DNA of 39,944 nucleotides from Deltaproteobacteria bacterium. Its GTDB lineage: Bacteria; Myxococcota; Myxococcia; Myxococcales; 40CM-4-68-19. The notes under the pieces were generated by a model. It made no database searches, was not told the DNA's origin, and was given only the letters and a program-made list of their open reading frames with translations. Made by a program: the position numbers and the translations under genes. The stretch covers positions 1 through 39,944 of the forward strand of contig JANYKT010000184.1 in NCBI GenBank assembly GCA_025358085.1, given 5' to 3'. This document shows, piece after piece, positions 1-8,700 of this stretch. Each line of letters opens with the position of its first letter. Position 1 is the stretch's first letter.

Positions 1-377
1 AGGATGAAGAGGGCCTGCGAGTCACGCTCACGATACATGGCGACCAGCACGCTGCCCGAGTCGATCTGATCCTTGCCCGACGACTGCACCTGCATGGCGG
101 CCCGCTCGAGCACGCGTTGGAAGGCGCGGGTGAATTCGGGCTCGCGGGGCTCGTCCTCGGCCAACTGCGGTTGCGAGGTGCTCAGGTGCTCCTCGAGCTC
201 GCGCTTCAGGTCGGGCAACTTCGCTCCGCAGGCGCGCAAGATGCGCAGCGCGACCGGGTCTTTCAGCAGTGCGAGCAGCAGGTGCTCGAGGGTGACGTGC
301 TCGTGCCGGCGCTGGCGCGCCTCTTCGGTTGCCAGCCGCAACGTGGACTCAAGCTCTTTAGTGATCGACAGGCTCAT
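1..377 (-). CDS. clpA: ATP-dependent Clp protease ATP-binding subunit ClpA, N-terminal part (runs off the window)
   Basis: This is the first ~125 codons of ClpA, the AAA+ unfoldase that feeds substrates to ClpP in the cytoplasm. Reading from 377 leftward the protein starts MSLSITKELESTL and continues with the Clp N-domain repeat pattern (HEHVTLEHLLLALL, then LRILRACG and FQRVLERA), matching the known N-terminal double-helix repeat of ClpA. No AAA+ domain is visible because the gene leaves the window at base 1. The ATG overlaps the clpS stop by four bases (ATGA, 374-377), so clpS and clpA are translationally coupled. The ClpA N-domain is the known docking site for the ClpS adaptor, which fits the pairing. 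Only the identity of the N-domain is seen; ClpA rather than ClpC or ClpB is inferred from the clpS linkage and the sequence pattern. Confidence 0.9.
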   Translation of the reverse strand, partial: MSLSITKELESTLRLATEEARQRRHEHVTLEHLLLALLKDPVALRILRACGAKLPDLKRELEEHLSTSQPQLAEDEPREPEFTRAFQRVLERAAMQVQSSGKDQIDSGSVLVAMYRERDSQALFI

Positions 378-700
378 TCTGGTTCCATCGTACAGAGAAA
401 GGGGAACTCCGCCGCCTTTGCGAGGCGCTCGACCGTCGCGACTTTTGTCTCGGCGATTTCGTAAGTGTAAACGCCGGCGACGCAAAAGCCATTGTGATGG
501 ACCTGCAGCATCAGCTCGGTAGCGTCGCCAGCGGTCCGGCTGAACACCGTGGTCAAGACGTGGATGACAAATTCCATGGTGGTGAAGTCATCGTTGTGAA
601 GGATGACTTTCCACTGCCGCGGTTTCTGGGCGCGGACTTTTTTCTCCGTCGCCACCGCGACGTCGCTGTCCTCCTGCTGTTTGGGGCGTCCTTTCGGCAT
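374..700 (-). CDS. clpS: ATP-dependent Clp protease adaptor ClpS
   Basis: Protein of 108 residues. ClpS delivers N-end-rule substrates and redirects ClpAP activity. The first ~27 residues are a charged, probably disordered tail (MPKGRPKQQEDSD), followed by the core: WKVILHNDDFTTMEFVI at about residues 30-46 matches the family signature in which the NDD segment and the hydrophobic pocket bind destabilising N-terminal residues, and LQVHHNGFCVAGVYTYEIAE follows with the conserved H-x-x-G block. Length is normal for the family. The ATG at 700 was chosen over an upstream in-frame start (reading frame open to 1015) because the extra residues show no ClpS similarity and run into the divergent neighbour. 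It is transcribed away from the nucleotidyltransferase gene; bases 701-829 must hold promoters for one or both directions, but I cannot pick out convincing boxes. Confidence 0.95.
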   Translation of the reverse strand: MPKGRPKQQEDSDVAVATEKKVRAQKPRQWKVILHNDDFTTMEFVIHVLTTVFSRTAGDATELMLQVHHNGFCVAGVYTYEIAETKVATVERLAKAAEFPFLCTMEPE

Positions 701-829
701 CCGCGAATCGTATAGCAGGCGGGTCTGACATCCGCTGTTCCGCGACCCGCGAAACCCGGAGCCTGGCGAGCGTGCGGACGGGTGCCTGCGCCCATCGCTT
801 CGCCGTACAACGTGCGCTAGATCTGTGTG

Positions 830-1471
830 ATGGATGCGCGAACCCCTCACGTCACGCCCGGAAGTGAGAGCCGGCTCTGGCGCGCACTGCAGACCGCGGG
901 AGAGTTCCAGATGGGGGAAGCGCCTCCGCAGAAGGCGATGCGCAAGCTCGCCGCGATCCTCGCAAAGGAGCGGATTCCCTATGCGGTCGTCGGGGCGCTT
1001 GCGCTCAGCCAGCATGGCTATCAGCGGCTCACTGTCGACCTGGACCTGCTGCTCACGCGCGAAGGATTGGCCACGCTGAAATCCCGAGTGTTGGGCCTGG
1101 GCTATGTGGAGCGTTTGGCTGGCAGCAAGGGACTACGGGACACTGAGAACAACGTGTCCATCGACATCCTTCTGACCGGCGATTTCCCTGGTGATGGCAA
1201 GCCAAAGCCAGTTGCTTTTCCGGACCCGCTCGTGGGGACAGTCATGATCGATGGCATCCGGTTCCTGACGCCCGCCAAGCTCGTGGAGCTGAAGCTCGCC
1301 TCGGGAATGAGCGCGCCTCATCGCTTGAAAGATCTCGCCGATGTGCTGGAACTGATTCGCGCCGCGAAACTTACCCGCGAGCTGGCTGGCGAACTGGATG
1401 AGAGCGTGCGCGGAAAGTACGACGAACTCTGGCTCGCGGCCTCCTCGGCGCCGGCCGACGAAGACTACTGA
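830..1471 (+). CDS. Solitary nucleotidyltransferase-like protein (AbiEii/MNT-like fold)
   Basis: About 213 residues. The segment YAVVGALALSQHGYQRLTVD plus the following LDLLL has the pattern hG-A-x(n)-R-x-T-x-D-h-D-h seen in DNA polymerase beta-type nucleotidyltransferases of the antitoxin/AbiEii-like group: a G-rich turn, then two acidic residues that would bind metal. A second acidic position may be in VSIDILL. The C-terminal half (LTPAKLVELKLASGM then HRLKDLADVLELI) resembles the helical part of the same families. No adjacent HEPN or AbiEi-like partner is present, so calling it an antitoxin or toxin would be guesswork. Start options are GTG 827, ATG 830, or ATG 911, which has the only good ribosome site (GGGAGAG at 898-904); the residues before 911 look helical and coherent, so the long form is kept. 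Substrate unknown. Confidence 0.65.
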   Translation: MDARTPHVTPGSESRLWRALQTAGEFQMGEAPPQKAMRKLAAILAKERIPYAVVGALALSQHGYQRLTVDLDLLLTREGLATLKSRVLGLGYVERLAGSKGLRDTENNVSIDILLTGDFPGDGKPKPVAFPDPLVGTVMIDGIRFLTPAKLVELKLASGMSAPHRLKDLADVLELIRAAKLTRELAGELDESVRGKYDELWLAASSAPADEDY

Positions 1472-1474
1472 CTG

Positions 1475-1510
1475 CGGAGCCAGGGAGGACGCAACGTCAT
1501 GGTGGCTCCG
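1475..1510. repeat. 8-bp inverted repeat between nucleotidyltransferase and pyr operon
   Basis: CGGAGCCA at 1475-1482 is exactly repeated in inverse at 1503-1510 (TGGCTCCG), with a 20-base spacer. No run of T follows on either strand, so it is not a standard intrinsic terminator. It lies in the 86-base gap upstream of the metallophosphoesterase and could be a leader hairpin or an operator. Confidence 0.4.
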
Positions 1511-1557
1511 GCCGCCCTTGAAGTCGCGCGGGGCGCGGTGTACTCAGGGCGCCGCCG

Positions 1558-2286
1558 ATGCGGACCGCCATCCTGACCGACATCCACGCGAACCTCGAAG
1601 CCCTGACCGCGTGCCTCGAGTCGGCAAAGGCGCAGAAGGTGGACCGCTTCGTCTGCCTGGGCGACACCGTCGGCTACGGCGCCGACCCCAACGCCGCCTG
1701 CGATCTGGTGCGCCAGCACTGCCAGTTCGCGGTGCTCGGCAACCACGACGCAGCGGTCGCGGGCCGGATGGATTACAGCTACTACTACGCCGCCGCTCGC
1801 GAGGTGTTGGACTGGACCGCGCTGCAGCTCAGCCCTGAAAACCTGGAGTGGCTGCGCTCGCTGCCCTACCAGCACGGCGAGGGCGAGGTGACCTTCGGGC
1901 ACGCGTCGCCGCGCGACCCGGCCGCATTCGAGTACGTCTTCGCTCTCGAGCAAGCGGAGGACCTGGTCATTCGCGCCGAGCATCTCGCGCCGCTCACCTT
2001 CATTGGCCACTCGCACCTGCAGCGCGCCTTCCTGCTCGGGGCCACCGTCAAGGACGTCTGGGCCGAGCGCGTGCGCATCGAGCACGGCAGCAAGTACCTC
2101 TGCTCCATCGGCAGCTGCGGCCAGCCGCGCGACTACGACCCGCGCTCCTGCTTCGGCATCTGGGACGACCAAGAGCGCACCGTCGAATATCATCGCGTGG
2201 CCTACGACGCCGAGAAGACGGCGCGGAAGATCCTCGAGGCCGGATTCTCGCCGCACTTCGCCAGAAGACTCCTGCACGGAGTGTGA
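1558..2286 (+). CDS. Calcineurin-like metallophosphoesterase
   Basis: Protein of 242 residues with every metal-site motif of the calcineurin-like phosphoesterase superfamily: D8-I-H10, G-D36 in LGDTVGYGAD, G-N62-H63-D64, H115 in FGHASP and G-H151-S-H153. The VGYGADPN context is typical of the YfcE/MJ0936-like bacterial subgroup that hydrolyses phosphodiesters. No signal peptide, so cytoplasmic. The stop overlaps the pyrB start by one base (TGATG, 2284-2288), so it is the first gene of the pyr operon and probably translationally coupled to pyrB. A role in nucleotide turnover would fit this position, but that is inference from context; the natural substrate cannot be read from sequence. The start ATG 1558 directly precedes the RTAILTDIH strand expected at the N-terminus; a Shine-Dalgarno sequence is weak. 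Confidence 0.9.
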   Translation: MRTAILTDIHANLEALTACLESAKAQKVDRFVCLGDTVGYGADPNAACDLVRQHCQFAVLGNHDAAVAGRMDYSYYYAAAREVLDWTALQLSPENLEWLRSLPYQHGEGEVTFGHASPRDPAAFEYVFALEQAEDLVIRAEHLAPLTFIGHSHLQRAFLLGATVKDVWAERVRIEHGSKYLCSIGSCGQPRDYDPRSCFGIWDDQERTVEYHRVAYDAEKTARKILEAGFSPHFARRLLHGV

Positions 2287-3245
2287 TGGACTTCCCGCGC
2301 CATCTGCTCGAGATCGAGGCGCTGACGCGCGCCCAGATTGAGCTGTTGCTCTCGCTCGCGGGTCGCTTCAAGCGCGAGCGTACGGCGGCGCGGGCGGCCG
2401 TCACGAGCGGGAGCGAGCCCGCGGTCGATCGGCGCGGGCTGCTCCGCGGACGCACCGTGGTGACGCTCTTCTTCGAGCCCTCCACCCGCACGCGCGCCAG
2501 CTTCGAAGTCGCCGCCCGGGCGCTGGGCGCCGACGTGCTCAGCTTCCAGAAAGACGCGTCGAGCGTCATCAAGGGCGAATCTCTGGAGGACACCGTCCGC
2601 AACCTCGACGCCATCGGCGCCGACGTGCTGGTGCTGCGCCATCCGGCAGCCGGGGCGCACCGGCTGGTCGCGCGCGCGGTGAAAGCGTCGGTCATCAACG
2701 GCGGCGACGGCGCTCACGAGCACCCGACGCAGGCGCTGCTGGACGCGCTCTCCCTGAGGGAAAGCCTGGGCACGCTCGAGGGGAAGGTGGTCAGCATCGT
2801 CGGCGACATCGCGCACAGCCGGGTGGCGCGCTCGAACATCCACTGCTTGAGCAAGCTCGGGGCGCGCGTGCGCGTGGGCGGGCCCAGCACGGTGATCCCG
2901 CTCGGCATCGAGAAGCTCGGCTGCACCGTGGTGCGGTCGCTGAAGGAAGCGCTGGAGGGCGCCGACGCGGTGATGGCCCTGCGCATCCAGAGCGAGCGCA
3001 TCAGCGACGCACGGCTGCCCTCGGCTCGCGATTATGCGCGGACCTGGGGTCTCAATTCGCGCACGCTTTCGCTGCTGCCGAAAGAGGCGGTCATCCTGCA
3101 TCCGGGTCCGGTGAACCGTGGCGTGGAGATGTCGAATGACGTGCTCGAGAGCCCGCGCAGTTTGGTAATGGACCAGGTCGGTTCAGGCGTGGCTGTACGG
3201 ATGGCCGCGCTCGCGCTCTGCCTGCGCGCGGAGGTTGCGCCGTGA
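2286..3245 (+). CDS. pyrB: Aspartate carbamoyltransferase catalytic subunit
   Basis: Protein of 319 residues; condenses carbamoyl phosphate with aspartate, the committed step of pyrimidine synthesis. Seen: the carbamoyl-phosphate loop FFEPSTRTRASFE (S66-T-R-T-R70), the SSVIKGESLEDT loop that supplies Lys to the neighbouring active site, HEHPTQALLDAL, the domain-2 strand VVSIVGDIAHSRVARSN, RIQSER, and the C-terminal HPGPVNRGVE. The aspartate-binding features (R-x-Q-x-E-R and HPGP-x-N-R-G) separate it from ornithine carbamoyltransferase, which is encoded elsewhere in this window. No pyrI regulatory subunit lies nearby; pyrC follows directly with a GTGA overlap (3242-3245), an arrangement known from bacteria that make PyrB-PyrC complexes. 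A ~15-residue insertion (about residues 36-50) precedes the STRTR strand. Confidence 0.97.
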   Translation: MDFPRHLLEIEALTRAQIELLLSLAGRFKRERTAARAAVTSGSEPAVDRRGLLRGRTVVTLFFEPSTRTRASFEVAARALGADVLSFQKDASSVIKGESLEDTVRNLDAIGADVLVLRHPAAGAHRLVARAVKASVINGGDGAHEHPTQALLDALSLRESLGTLEGKVVSIVGDIAHSRVARSNIHCLSKLGARVRVGGPSTVIPLGIEKLGCTVVRSLKEALEGADAVMALRIQSERISDARLPSARDYARTWGLNSRTLSLLPKEAVILHPGPVNRGVEMSNDVLESPRSLVMDQVGSGVAVRMAALALCLRAEVAP

Positions 3246-4573
3246 TCTTTCTTGAAGGCGGACGGGTCGTCGACCCGGCGGGCAAGGTGGACGGCGTCCG
3301 CACCGTCATCCTCGACGGTGAGCGCGTGCGTGAAGTGCGCGAGGCGAAAGCGAGTCCAGGCGAGCGCGAAGCGCATGAGGTGATCGACTGCAAGGGCCTC
3401 TTGGTGTTGCCGGGCCTGGTCGACTTGCACGTGCACCTGCGCGAGCCGGGAGAGGAAGGCAAGGAGACCATCGCGACCGGCGCGCGCGCGGCGGTGGCAG
3501 GCGGCATCACCACTGTGGTCGCCATGCCCAACACGAGGCCCGTCTGCGACAGCGCGGCGGTGGCGCGCTTTGTCCGGTCGCGCGGCGTCGACGCGGGCTT
3601 CGCTCGCGTGCTGCCGGCGGGCGCCATCACCCGCGGGTCGCTGGGCGAGCAGCTGGCGGACATGGCCGAATTGAAAGAGGCCGGCTGCGTGGTGGTCACC
3701 GACGACGGGCGGCCGGTGATGTCGGCAGGTGTGATGCGGCGGGCGCTCGAGTATGCGCGCGATCTGGGCCTCACCGTGATGGTGCACGCCGAGGACCTGA
3801 CGCTGAGCGCGGGCGGCAGCATGAACGAGGGGCCGGTCGCCACGCGGCTCGGGCTTTCGGGAGTGCCGGCCTCGGCGGAGATCGCCATGGTCGAGCGCGA
3901 CATCCTGCTCGCAGACCTCGCGCGGGCGCACCTGCACATCGCGCACGTCAGCGCGGCGGGCAGCGTCCGCGCCATCCGCGAGGCGCGCTCGCGCGGCGTC
4001 CATGTGACTTGCGAGGCGACGCCGCACCACTTCACGCTCACCGACGAAGCGGTGGCTGGCGAGCGCGCGTCCGCGCCGGGCCGTCCGCCGCCGGGCGAGC
4101 CCTACGACACGCACGCCAAGATGACGCCGCCGTTGCGCTCGGAGAGCGACCGCCAGGCCATCGTCGGCGCGCTCGCGGACGGCATCATCGACGCCATCGC
4201 CACCGACCACGCCCCCCACGGCCCGCTCGACAAGCAGGTTGAGTTTCAGAGCGCGGCGAACGGCATCATCGGTCTCGAGACCTCGCTGGCCTTGACGCTT
4301 TCGCTCGTGCGAGCGGGCGACCTGCCGCTTGCCCGCGCGGTGGAGCGACTGACCTCCGGGCCCGCGCGCTGCCTTGGCTTGAATGTGGGCACACTCCTGC
4401 CCGGGGCGCCCGCGGACGTGGCCATTGTGGACCCCGAGCGTCTCTGGACCGTGGACGCGCACCGTTTCTTCTCGCGCTCGCGCAACAGTCCTTTTAATGG
4501 ATGGACCCTGCGCGGCCGCGTGTTGCGTACCTACGTGGGCGGCCGGCTCGTGCATCTGCTGGAGGAAGGTTGA
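3242..4573 (+). CDS. pyrC: Dihydroorotase (type I)
   Basis: Protein of 443 residues from a GTG start that overlaps the pyrB stop. Catalyses reversible cyclisation of carbamoyl aspartate to dihydroorotate. It has the amidohydrolase fold signatures: metal-binding DLHVHLREPG (H63, H65), VVTDDGRPV carrying the bridging Asp that replaces a carboxylated Lys in type I enzymes, VMVHAED, HIAHVSAAGS and the catalytic Asp in IATDHAPH. TPPLRSESDR matches the substrate-binding loop. Type I dihydroorotases of Aquifex-like organisms associate with aspartate carbamoyltransferase, and the gene overlap here supports coexpression. About 15 residues longer than common family members, through an insertion near residues 273-283 (ASAPGRPPPGE), before the YDTHAKMTPPLR segment. 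Confidence 0.96.
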   Translation: MIFLEGGRVVDPAGKVDGVRTVILDGERVREVREAKASPGEREAHEVIDCKGLLVLPGLVDLHVHLREPGEEGKETIATGARAAVAGGITTVVAMPNTRPVCDSAAVARFVRSRGVDAGFARVLPAGAITRGSLGEQLADMAELKEAGCVVVTDDGRPVMSAGVMRRALEYARDLGLTVMVHAEDLTLSAGGSMNEGPVATRLGLSGVPASAEIAMVERDILLADLARAHLHIAHVSAAGSVRAIREARSRGVHVTCEATPHHFTLTDEAVAGERASAPGRPPPGEPYDTHAKMTPPLRSESDRQAIVGALADGIIDAIATDHAPHGPLDKQVEFQSAANGIIGLETSLALTLSLVRAGDLPLARAVERLTSGPARCLGLNVGTLLPGAPADVAIVDPERLWTVDAHRFFSRSRNSPFNGWTLRGRVLRTYVGGRLVHLLEEG

Positions 4574-4580
4574 GGCAAGC

Positions 4581-5680
<1,100 letters not shown>

Positions 5681-5684
<4 letters not shown>

Positions 5685-6379
5685 TCCAGCCACAGATCGA
5701 TCTTTTACTCGCGTACGTCGCGACCTCGGTGGACGACATCGTCGCCGCCAAGACGGAGTATTTCGCGGCCACGGGCGGCGAGGTGCACGACGACGACCGT
5801 TGCTACGAGCAGCGAATGCAGGCTTTTTTCAACTGGTACCTCCTCGACCGCAGGCGCGAAGGGGAGAGCACGCCGGTCGAGAAATACCTGCGCGAGAAGG
5901 GCGCGGAGCTCGCCGCGGACGACAAGAACATCCTGCTCGGCGCTACCCAGTCGCGGCTCTCGCTGTATGAATACCGGGGCCCGCGGGGGATCTTCAACCG
6001 GCCCGCGCGAGGCCAGGTCCGGGTGCGCGATGCCTTCACCGGCGAGGACTTCGACGTCACCGAGCGTCGGCAGATGCACGGCCTCGACGCAGGCGATCTC
6101 TTCGAGGCGCGGCTCCTGCCCATCGACGGCACCTTCCACTTTTCCACCAGCTTCACCTATCACCCGCGCGAGGTGCGGCGGACGCTCGCGCGCGAAATCA
6201 AGCGCCGCAAGAAGGCGGGACAGGCCATCGACCCGCGCGCCTTCTGCTGGGAACTGGAGAAGATGGCGCTGCAGGGCGAGCGCTTCCGCAACGTCAACAT
6301 CGACGCCATCTACAACTTCGAGATGCCGTTCCTGAGCAAGGGCAAGCCCCGGGGGCCCGAGGCGCAGCAGCGTGGATAG
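5681..6379 (+). CDS. Conserved-looking uncharacterised cytoplasmic protein in the pyr operon
   Basis: Protein of 232 residues that I do not recognise. The ATG overlaps the carA stop (ATGA at 5681-5684). It has no signal peptide or membrane segment and is acidic at the N-terminus and basic near the C-terminus (EIKRRKKAG). Notable segments are QRMQAFFNWYLLDRR, LYEYRGPRGIFNRP and RVRDAFTGEDFDVTERRQMH; the last resembles a small beta-barrel-like strand pattern of the kind seen in SEC-C-adjacent or plasmid-pRiA4b-like proteins that measure or bind other proteins, but this likeness is too weak to name. Codon use matches the neighbours and the reading frame is clean, so it is a real gene. Its place after carA is the only functional hint. 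Confidence 0.75.
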
Positions 6380-6980
6380 CCGGCTGCTTCCCGCCCCCCA
6401 AGAGCCTGCGCGCCCGATGCCGTGGCGGACGCTCTGCGCCTTTCTGATCCCGGCTGCCGCGCTTGCGGCTGGCGTCGGCTTGCAGCAATTCGCGGAAGGC
6501 CCCGTGCCGACCGGCGACGCGCTCTGGCGCTGGCTCTGCTTCTCCAGCGCCGCCGGCTTGCCGCTCGGATTCGGCGCCGGACTCTCGCTTTCGCGGCGCC
6601 GGAAAGGTCGGGCGATCTGGGCGCTGTACGGAGCCGCGTCTCCTTTTGCCACGGCCGCGCTGGTGCTCGGCGTGGTCGCTGCGGTGAGGCCGCTGCGCGA
6701 CATGTTCGCACGCCGCGGCGAGGCGCGCTGCCTCGAGTCCGGCCGCGCGCTCTGCAGCTTGCGCGCCTTCAACGAAGCCTGCGCGGCGGGCTCGCGCGAT
6801 CAGCTGGGCGCGCCGCTTCACGAGGCCTGCGCCGAGGACGGCTGCGCGCGGCGCTGGCTTTACCAAGGGCCGTGGACGCCCGACAACTACGTCGCGCCCG
6901 GCTCGGTCATCTGCTCGATCGTGACCGGATCCTCCGGTCAGCCGCTGCGGCACGCCACGCTCGCAGGCACCGAGCCGTAG
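6372..6980 (+). CDS. Predicted membrane protein with Cys-rich C-terminal domain
   Basis: About 202 residues from GTG 6372 (8-base overlap with the preceding stop, GAGG at 6359-6362), or 187 from ATG 6417. Three hydrophobic segments are visible: LCAFLIPAAALAAGVGLQQF, WLCFSSAAGLPLGFGAGLSL and YGAASPFATAALVLGVVAAV. After RRGEARC a C-terminal region of about 90 residues carries seven cysteines (CLESGRALC, EAC, EACAEDGC, VICS), which suggests disulfide bonds and a periplasmic location. No enzymatic motif is visible. It is the last gene of the pyr operon, ahead of the terminator at 7205-7234. Function unknown. Confidence 0.6.
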   Translation: MDSRLLPAPQEPARPMPWRTLCAFLIPAAALAAGVGLQQFAEGPVPTGDALWRWLCFSSAAGLPLGFGAGLSLSRRRKGRAIWALYGAASPFATAALVLGVVAAVRPLRDMFARRGEARCLESGRALCSLRAFNEACAAGSRDQLGAPLHEACAEDGCARRWLYQGPWTPDNYVAPGSVICSIVTGSSGQPLRHATLAGTEP

Positions 6981-7097
6981 CTCCGAGAGGGAAGTTGCGA
7001 CAGCGGGGCGTGGGTCGAGCTCGGCCGCGCTGCACAAGGACGGCAGCGAATCGGCGTCCAGGGCAGACATTGCGATCAGCGACTTGATCCTCTCCAA

Positions 7098-7116
7098 TTG
7101 ACCGACATTTGACCGA
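7098..7116. repeat. Short direct repeat TTGACCGA x2
   Basis: TTGACCGA occurs at 7098-7105 and again at 7109-7116, an 11-base period of about one helical turn. It lies in the 285-base non-coding gap between two convergent operons. This gap otherwise holds a palindrome and a terminator and no gene I can support. Confidence 0.4.
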
Positions 7117-7155
7117 TGCCGCGCCGCGGAGCATCGTGAAGAATGCCGTTCGCAT

Positions 7156-7173
7156 CGCAGAGCTTGCTCTGCG
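7156..7173. repeat. 18-bp near-perfect palindrome
   Basis: CGCAGAGC TT GCTCTGCG is an exact 8-base inverted repeat around a TT centre. It sits about 30 bases before the terminator hairpin in a convergent gap. It has no T-run, so it may form an extra stabilising 3' hairpin or be a protein site. Confidence 0.45.
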
Positions 7174-7204
7174 CGGAGCGCCGGGGGGCCTTCCACGCCG
7201 AGGG

Positions 7205-7234
7205 AAAAGGGGTCCCGACCGGGGCCCCTTTTTT
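7205..7234. terminator. Strong bidirectional intrinsic terminator
   Basis: AAAAGGGGTCCC, loop GACC, then GGGGCCCCTTTT: a 12-base-pair stem (one T-G wobble) followed by six T on the plus strand and, read in reverse, AAAA giving a U-tract on the minus strand. It lies between the end of the pyr operon (6980) and the end of the minus-strand gene at 7266, the correct place to stop both convergent transcripts. Confidence 0.9.
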
Positions 7235-7265
7235 ATCAGCGGTCGGACTCTTCCCGCCTGGAAGT

Positions 7266-8459
7266 CTAGCGGACCACGCTCTCCGGCTGGTGCGACGAAG
7301 GCGCGCCCGGATACGAGATGGTCTTCAGCAGGGCCTTCCGATTCTTCTTCACGTCCGCATCCAGCAGCGCCACTGCATCCGGCAGCAGGTCAAGCAGCCG
7401 CTTCGGCTTGCGCTTCAGCTTCGGGTCGCTGAGCAGCGCGTGCGTGAGCCAGGGAAAGACCGCGGTCACGTCGGTGTGCACGTAGACCGACCCGGCCTCG
7501 ACCGCCTCGACCGAGACCTTGCCCCAGGTGTGGCCTTCGCCTGCGGGGCAGCTGGAGAGCGCGCCGTTGTCAACCGGGTCCACGCAGAACTGCACGTCGA
7601 TGTCGAAGCCGGTGGTCGGCACAAAGAGGATCTGGTCGAGCAGTGGCTCGCCCTGCAGCGTGTAATTCTTGGGCACGCCGCCGCCGAGGATCCAGATGGC
7701 GAGCCGGTTCGAGCCCACCTGGTGCCGCGCATAGTGCTGGATGGCGGCCATTTGATAGACATCGTCATTGATATCGATTTCAAACTTGAAAGTATCCGGG
7801 AACAGCCGCTTCAGCTTGACCGCATTCAGGAAGATGGAGCCGTCCTGCACCGCGCCGACGAAGATCGGGATCCGGTATTTGAAGCAGGTACTCAAAAGGG
7901 AAGGTTGCTTTACTTTCAGCGCTTTTTCCATCGCCAGGATGTCGCGGCCGAGCAGGGCGTGGAACTCGGGCGTGGTCATCCGGCGCTGGTAGTCGGGCGA
8001 CTGCATCAGCGCCGAGAAGAGCCGGTCGGTATCCAGCAAGGCCTCCTCCCAGAAGCCCAGATCGTAAATGCGGATCACGCGCGCGAGACGCAACGCCAGA
8101 TCGCCGGCGTTGGGGTTCACCTCGCGGATGGCGTGCCCGATGATGCGGTGGGCGTCGTGGTACAGGTTCGCGCCGGTGGTGGTCAGGCAGGAGATGGCGC
8201 CGCTTTCGATCAGCGGGATGATGCAGCTCTGGTGCAGTCCCGCCGGTGTCATCGCGCCCGAGAGCGTGAGGAATACCGAGCAGTCCTCCGTCAAAGACCT
8301 CCGCATCAGATCGAACGCGGTGCGCTCCTGCCGGCCGACGTAGGCGGAGAAGGCGTGCTCGAGAATCTCGCGCGGCGATTCTTTCCCCGTGATGGGACGC
8401 GGGTCGACGGTGCGGGCGTTCTGAAACGGCTTGCGGAGGTTCGAGCGGGAGGGTGCCAT
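7266..8459 (-). CDS. Deoxyhypusine synthase-like NAD-dependent enzyme
   Basis: Protein of 397 residues of the deoxyhypusine synthase (DHS) family. Seen: TLSGAMTPAGLHQSCIIPLI and TTTGANLYHDAH (NAD-site segments of the family), FKFEIDINDDVYQ, WILGGGVPKNYT and HTWGKVSVEA. The TWGK lysine (about residue 314) lines up with the lysine that forms the enzyme-imine intermediate in eukaryotic DHS. In eukaryotes and archaea DHS moves an aminobutyl group from spermidine to eIF5A; bacteria lack eIF5A, and bacterial members include homospermidine synthases as well as proteins of unknown substrate. The polyamine link is thus family knowledge and the exact reaction is open. ATG 8459 was chosen because residues upstream in the open frame are Arg-rich and unrelated. 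It is the last gene of the ferredoxin-yqgE operon. Confidence 0.85.
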   Translation of the reverse strand: MAPSRSNLRKPFQNARTVDPRPITGKESPREILEHAFSAYVGRQERTAFDLMRRSLTEDCSVFLTLSGAMTPAGLHQSCIIPLIESGAISCLTTTGANLYHDAHRIIGHAIREVNPNAGDLALRLARVIRIYDLGFWEEALLDTDRLFSALMQSPDYQRRMTTPEFHALLGRDILAMEKALKVKQPSLLSTCFKYRIPIFVGAVQDGSIFLNAVKLKRLFPDTFKFEIDINDDVYQMAAIQHYARHQVGSNRLAIWILGGGVPKNYTLQGEPLLDQILFVPTTGFDIDVQFCVDPVDNGALSSCPAGEGHTWGKVSVEAVEAGSVYVHTDVTAVFPWLTHALLSDPKLKRKPKRLLDLLPDAVALLDADVKKNRKALLKTISYPGAPSSHQPESVVR

Positions 8460-8518
8460 AGGGCGGCGGACTCTACTCCCGCAAAGGTGCGGCCGTGCGT
8501 GTGATCGGTCTAGCCAGG

Positions 8519-8692
8519 CTAGCGATCGCAAGCGCCCATCACTTCTTCTTCGGTGCCCCAAGCAGGCCGCCGCCCCACCACCTTTGGCTCGGCCGTGGCG
8601 GCGGGCGGCGCGTCCGGCTGCTTCGCGGGCAGGTCCGCTTTGGCTGCAAGCACGTCCGGTTCCGTTGGAAGCACGTCCGGAACATCGCTCAT
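8519..8692 (-). CDS. Small proline- and acid-rich ORF (57 aa), possible
   Basis: ATG 8692 to TAG 8519, translated MSDVPDVLPTEPDVLAAKAD and continuing as a Pro/Ala-rich, probably disordered chain that ends GRRPAWGTEEEVMGACDR. It begins eight bases after the stop of the LPP20-like gene and ends about 60 bases before the DHS-like gene, in the same direction, so it fits the operon's spacing. There is no clear Shine-Dalgarno sequence; coupling to the gene before it could substitute. The coding signal is only moderate. A 12-base direct repeat (CCGGACGTGCTT) gives the repeated PDVL. The octamer GCGATCGC occurs at both ends (8522-8529 and 8694-8701). Could be non-coding. Confidence 0.4.
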   Translation of the reverse strand: MSDVPDVLPTEPDVLAAKADLPAKQPDAPPAATAEPKVVGRRPAWGTEEEVMGACDR

Positions 8693-8700
8693 TGCGATCG

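Noticed and set aside
6294-7196. 300-codon minus-strand frame reaching into the 6981-7265 gap
   Set aside because: Most of it is antisense to the membrane-protein gene and the gap part shows no ribosome site or domain, so the gap is left as non-coding.
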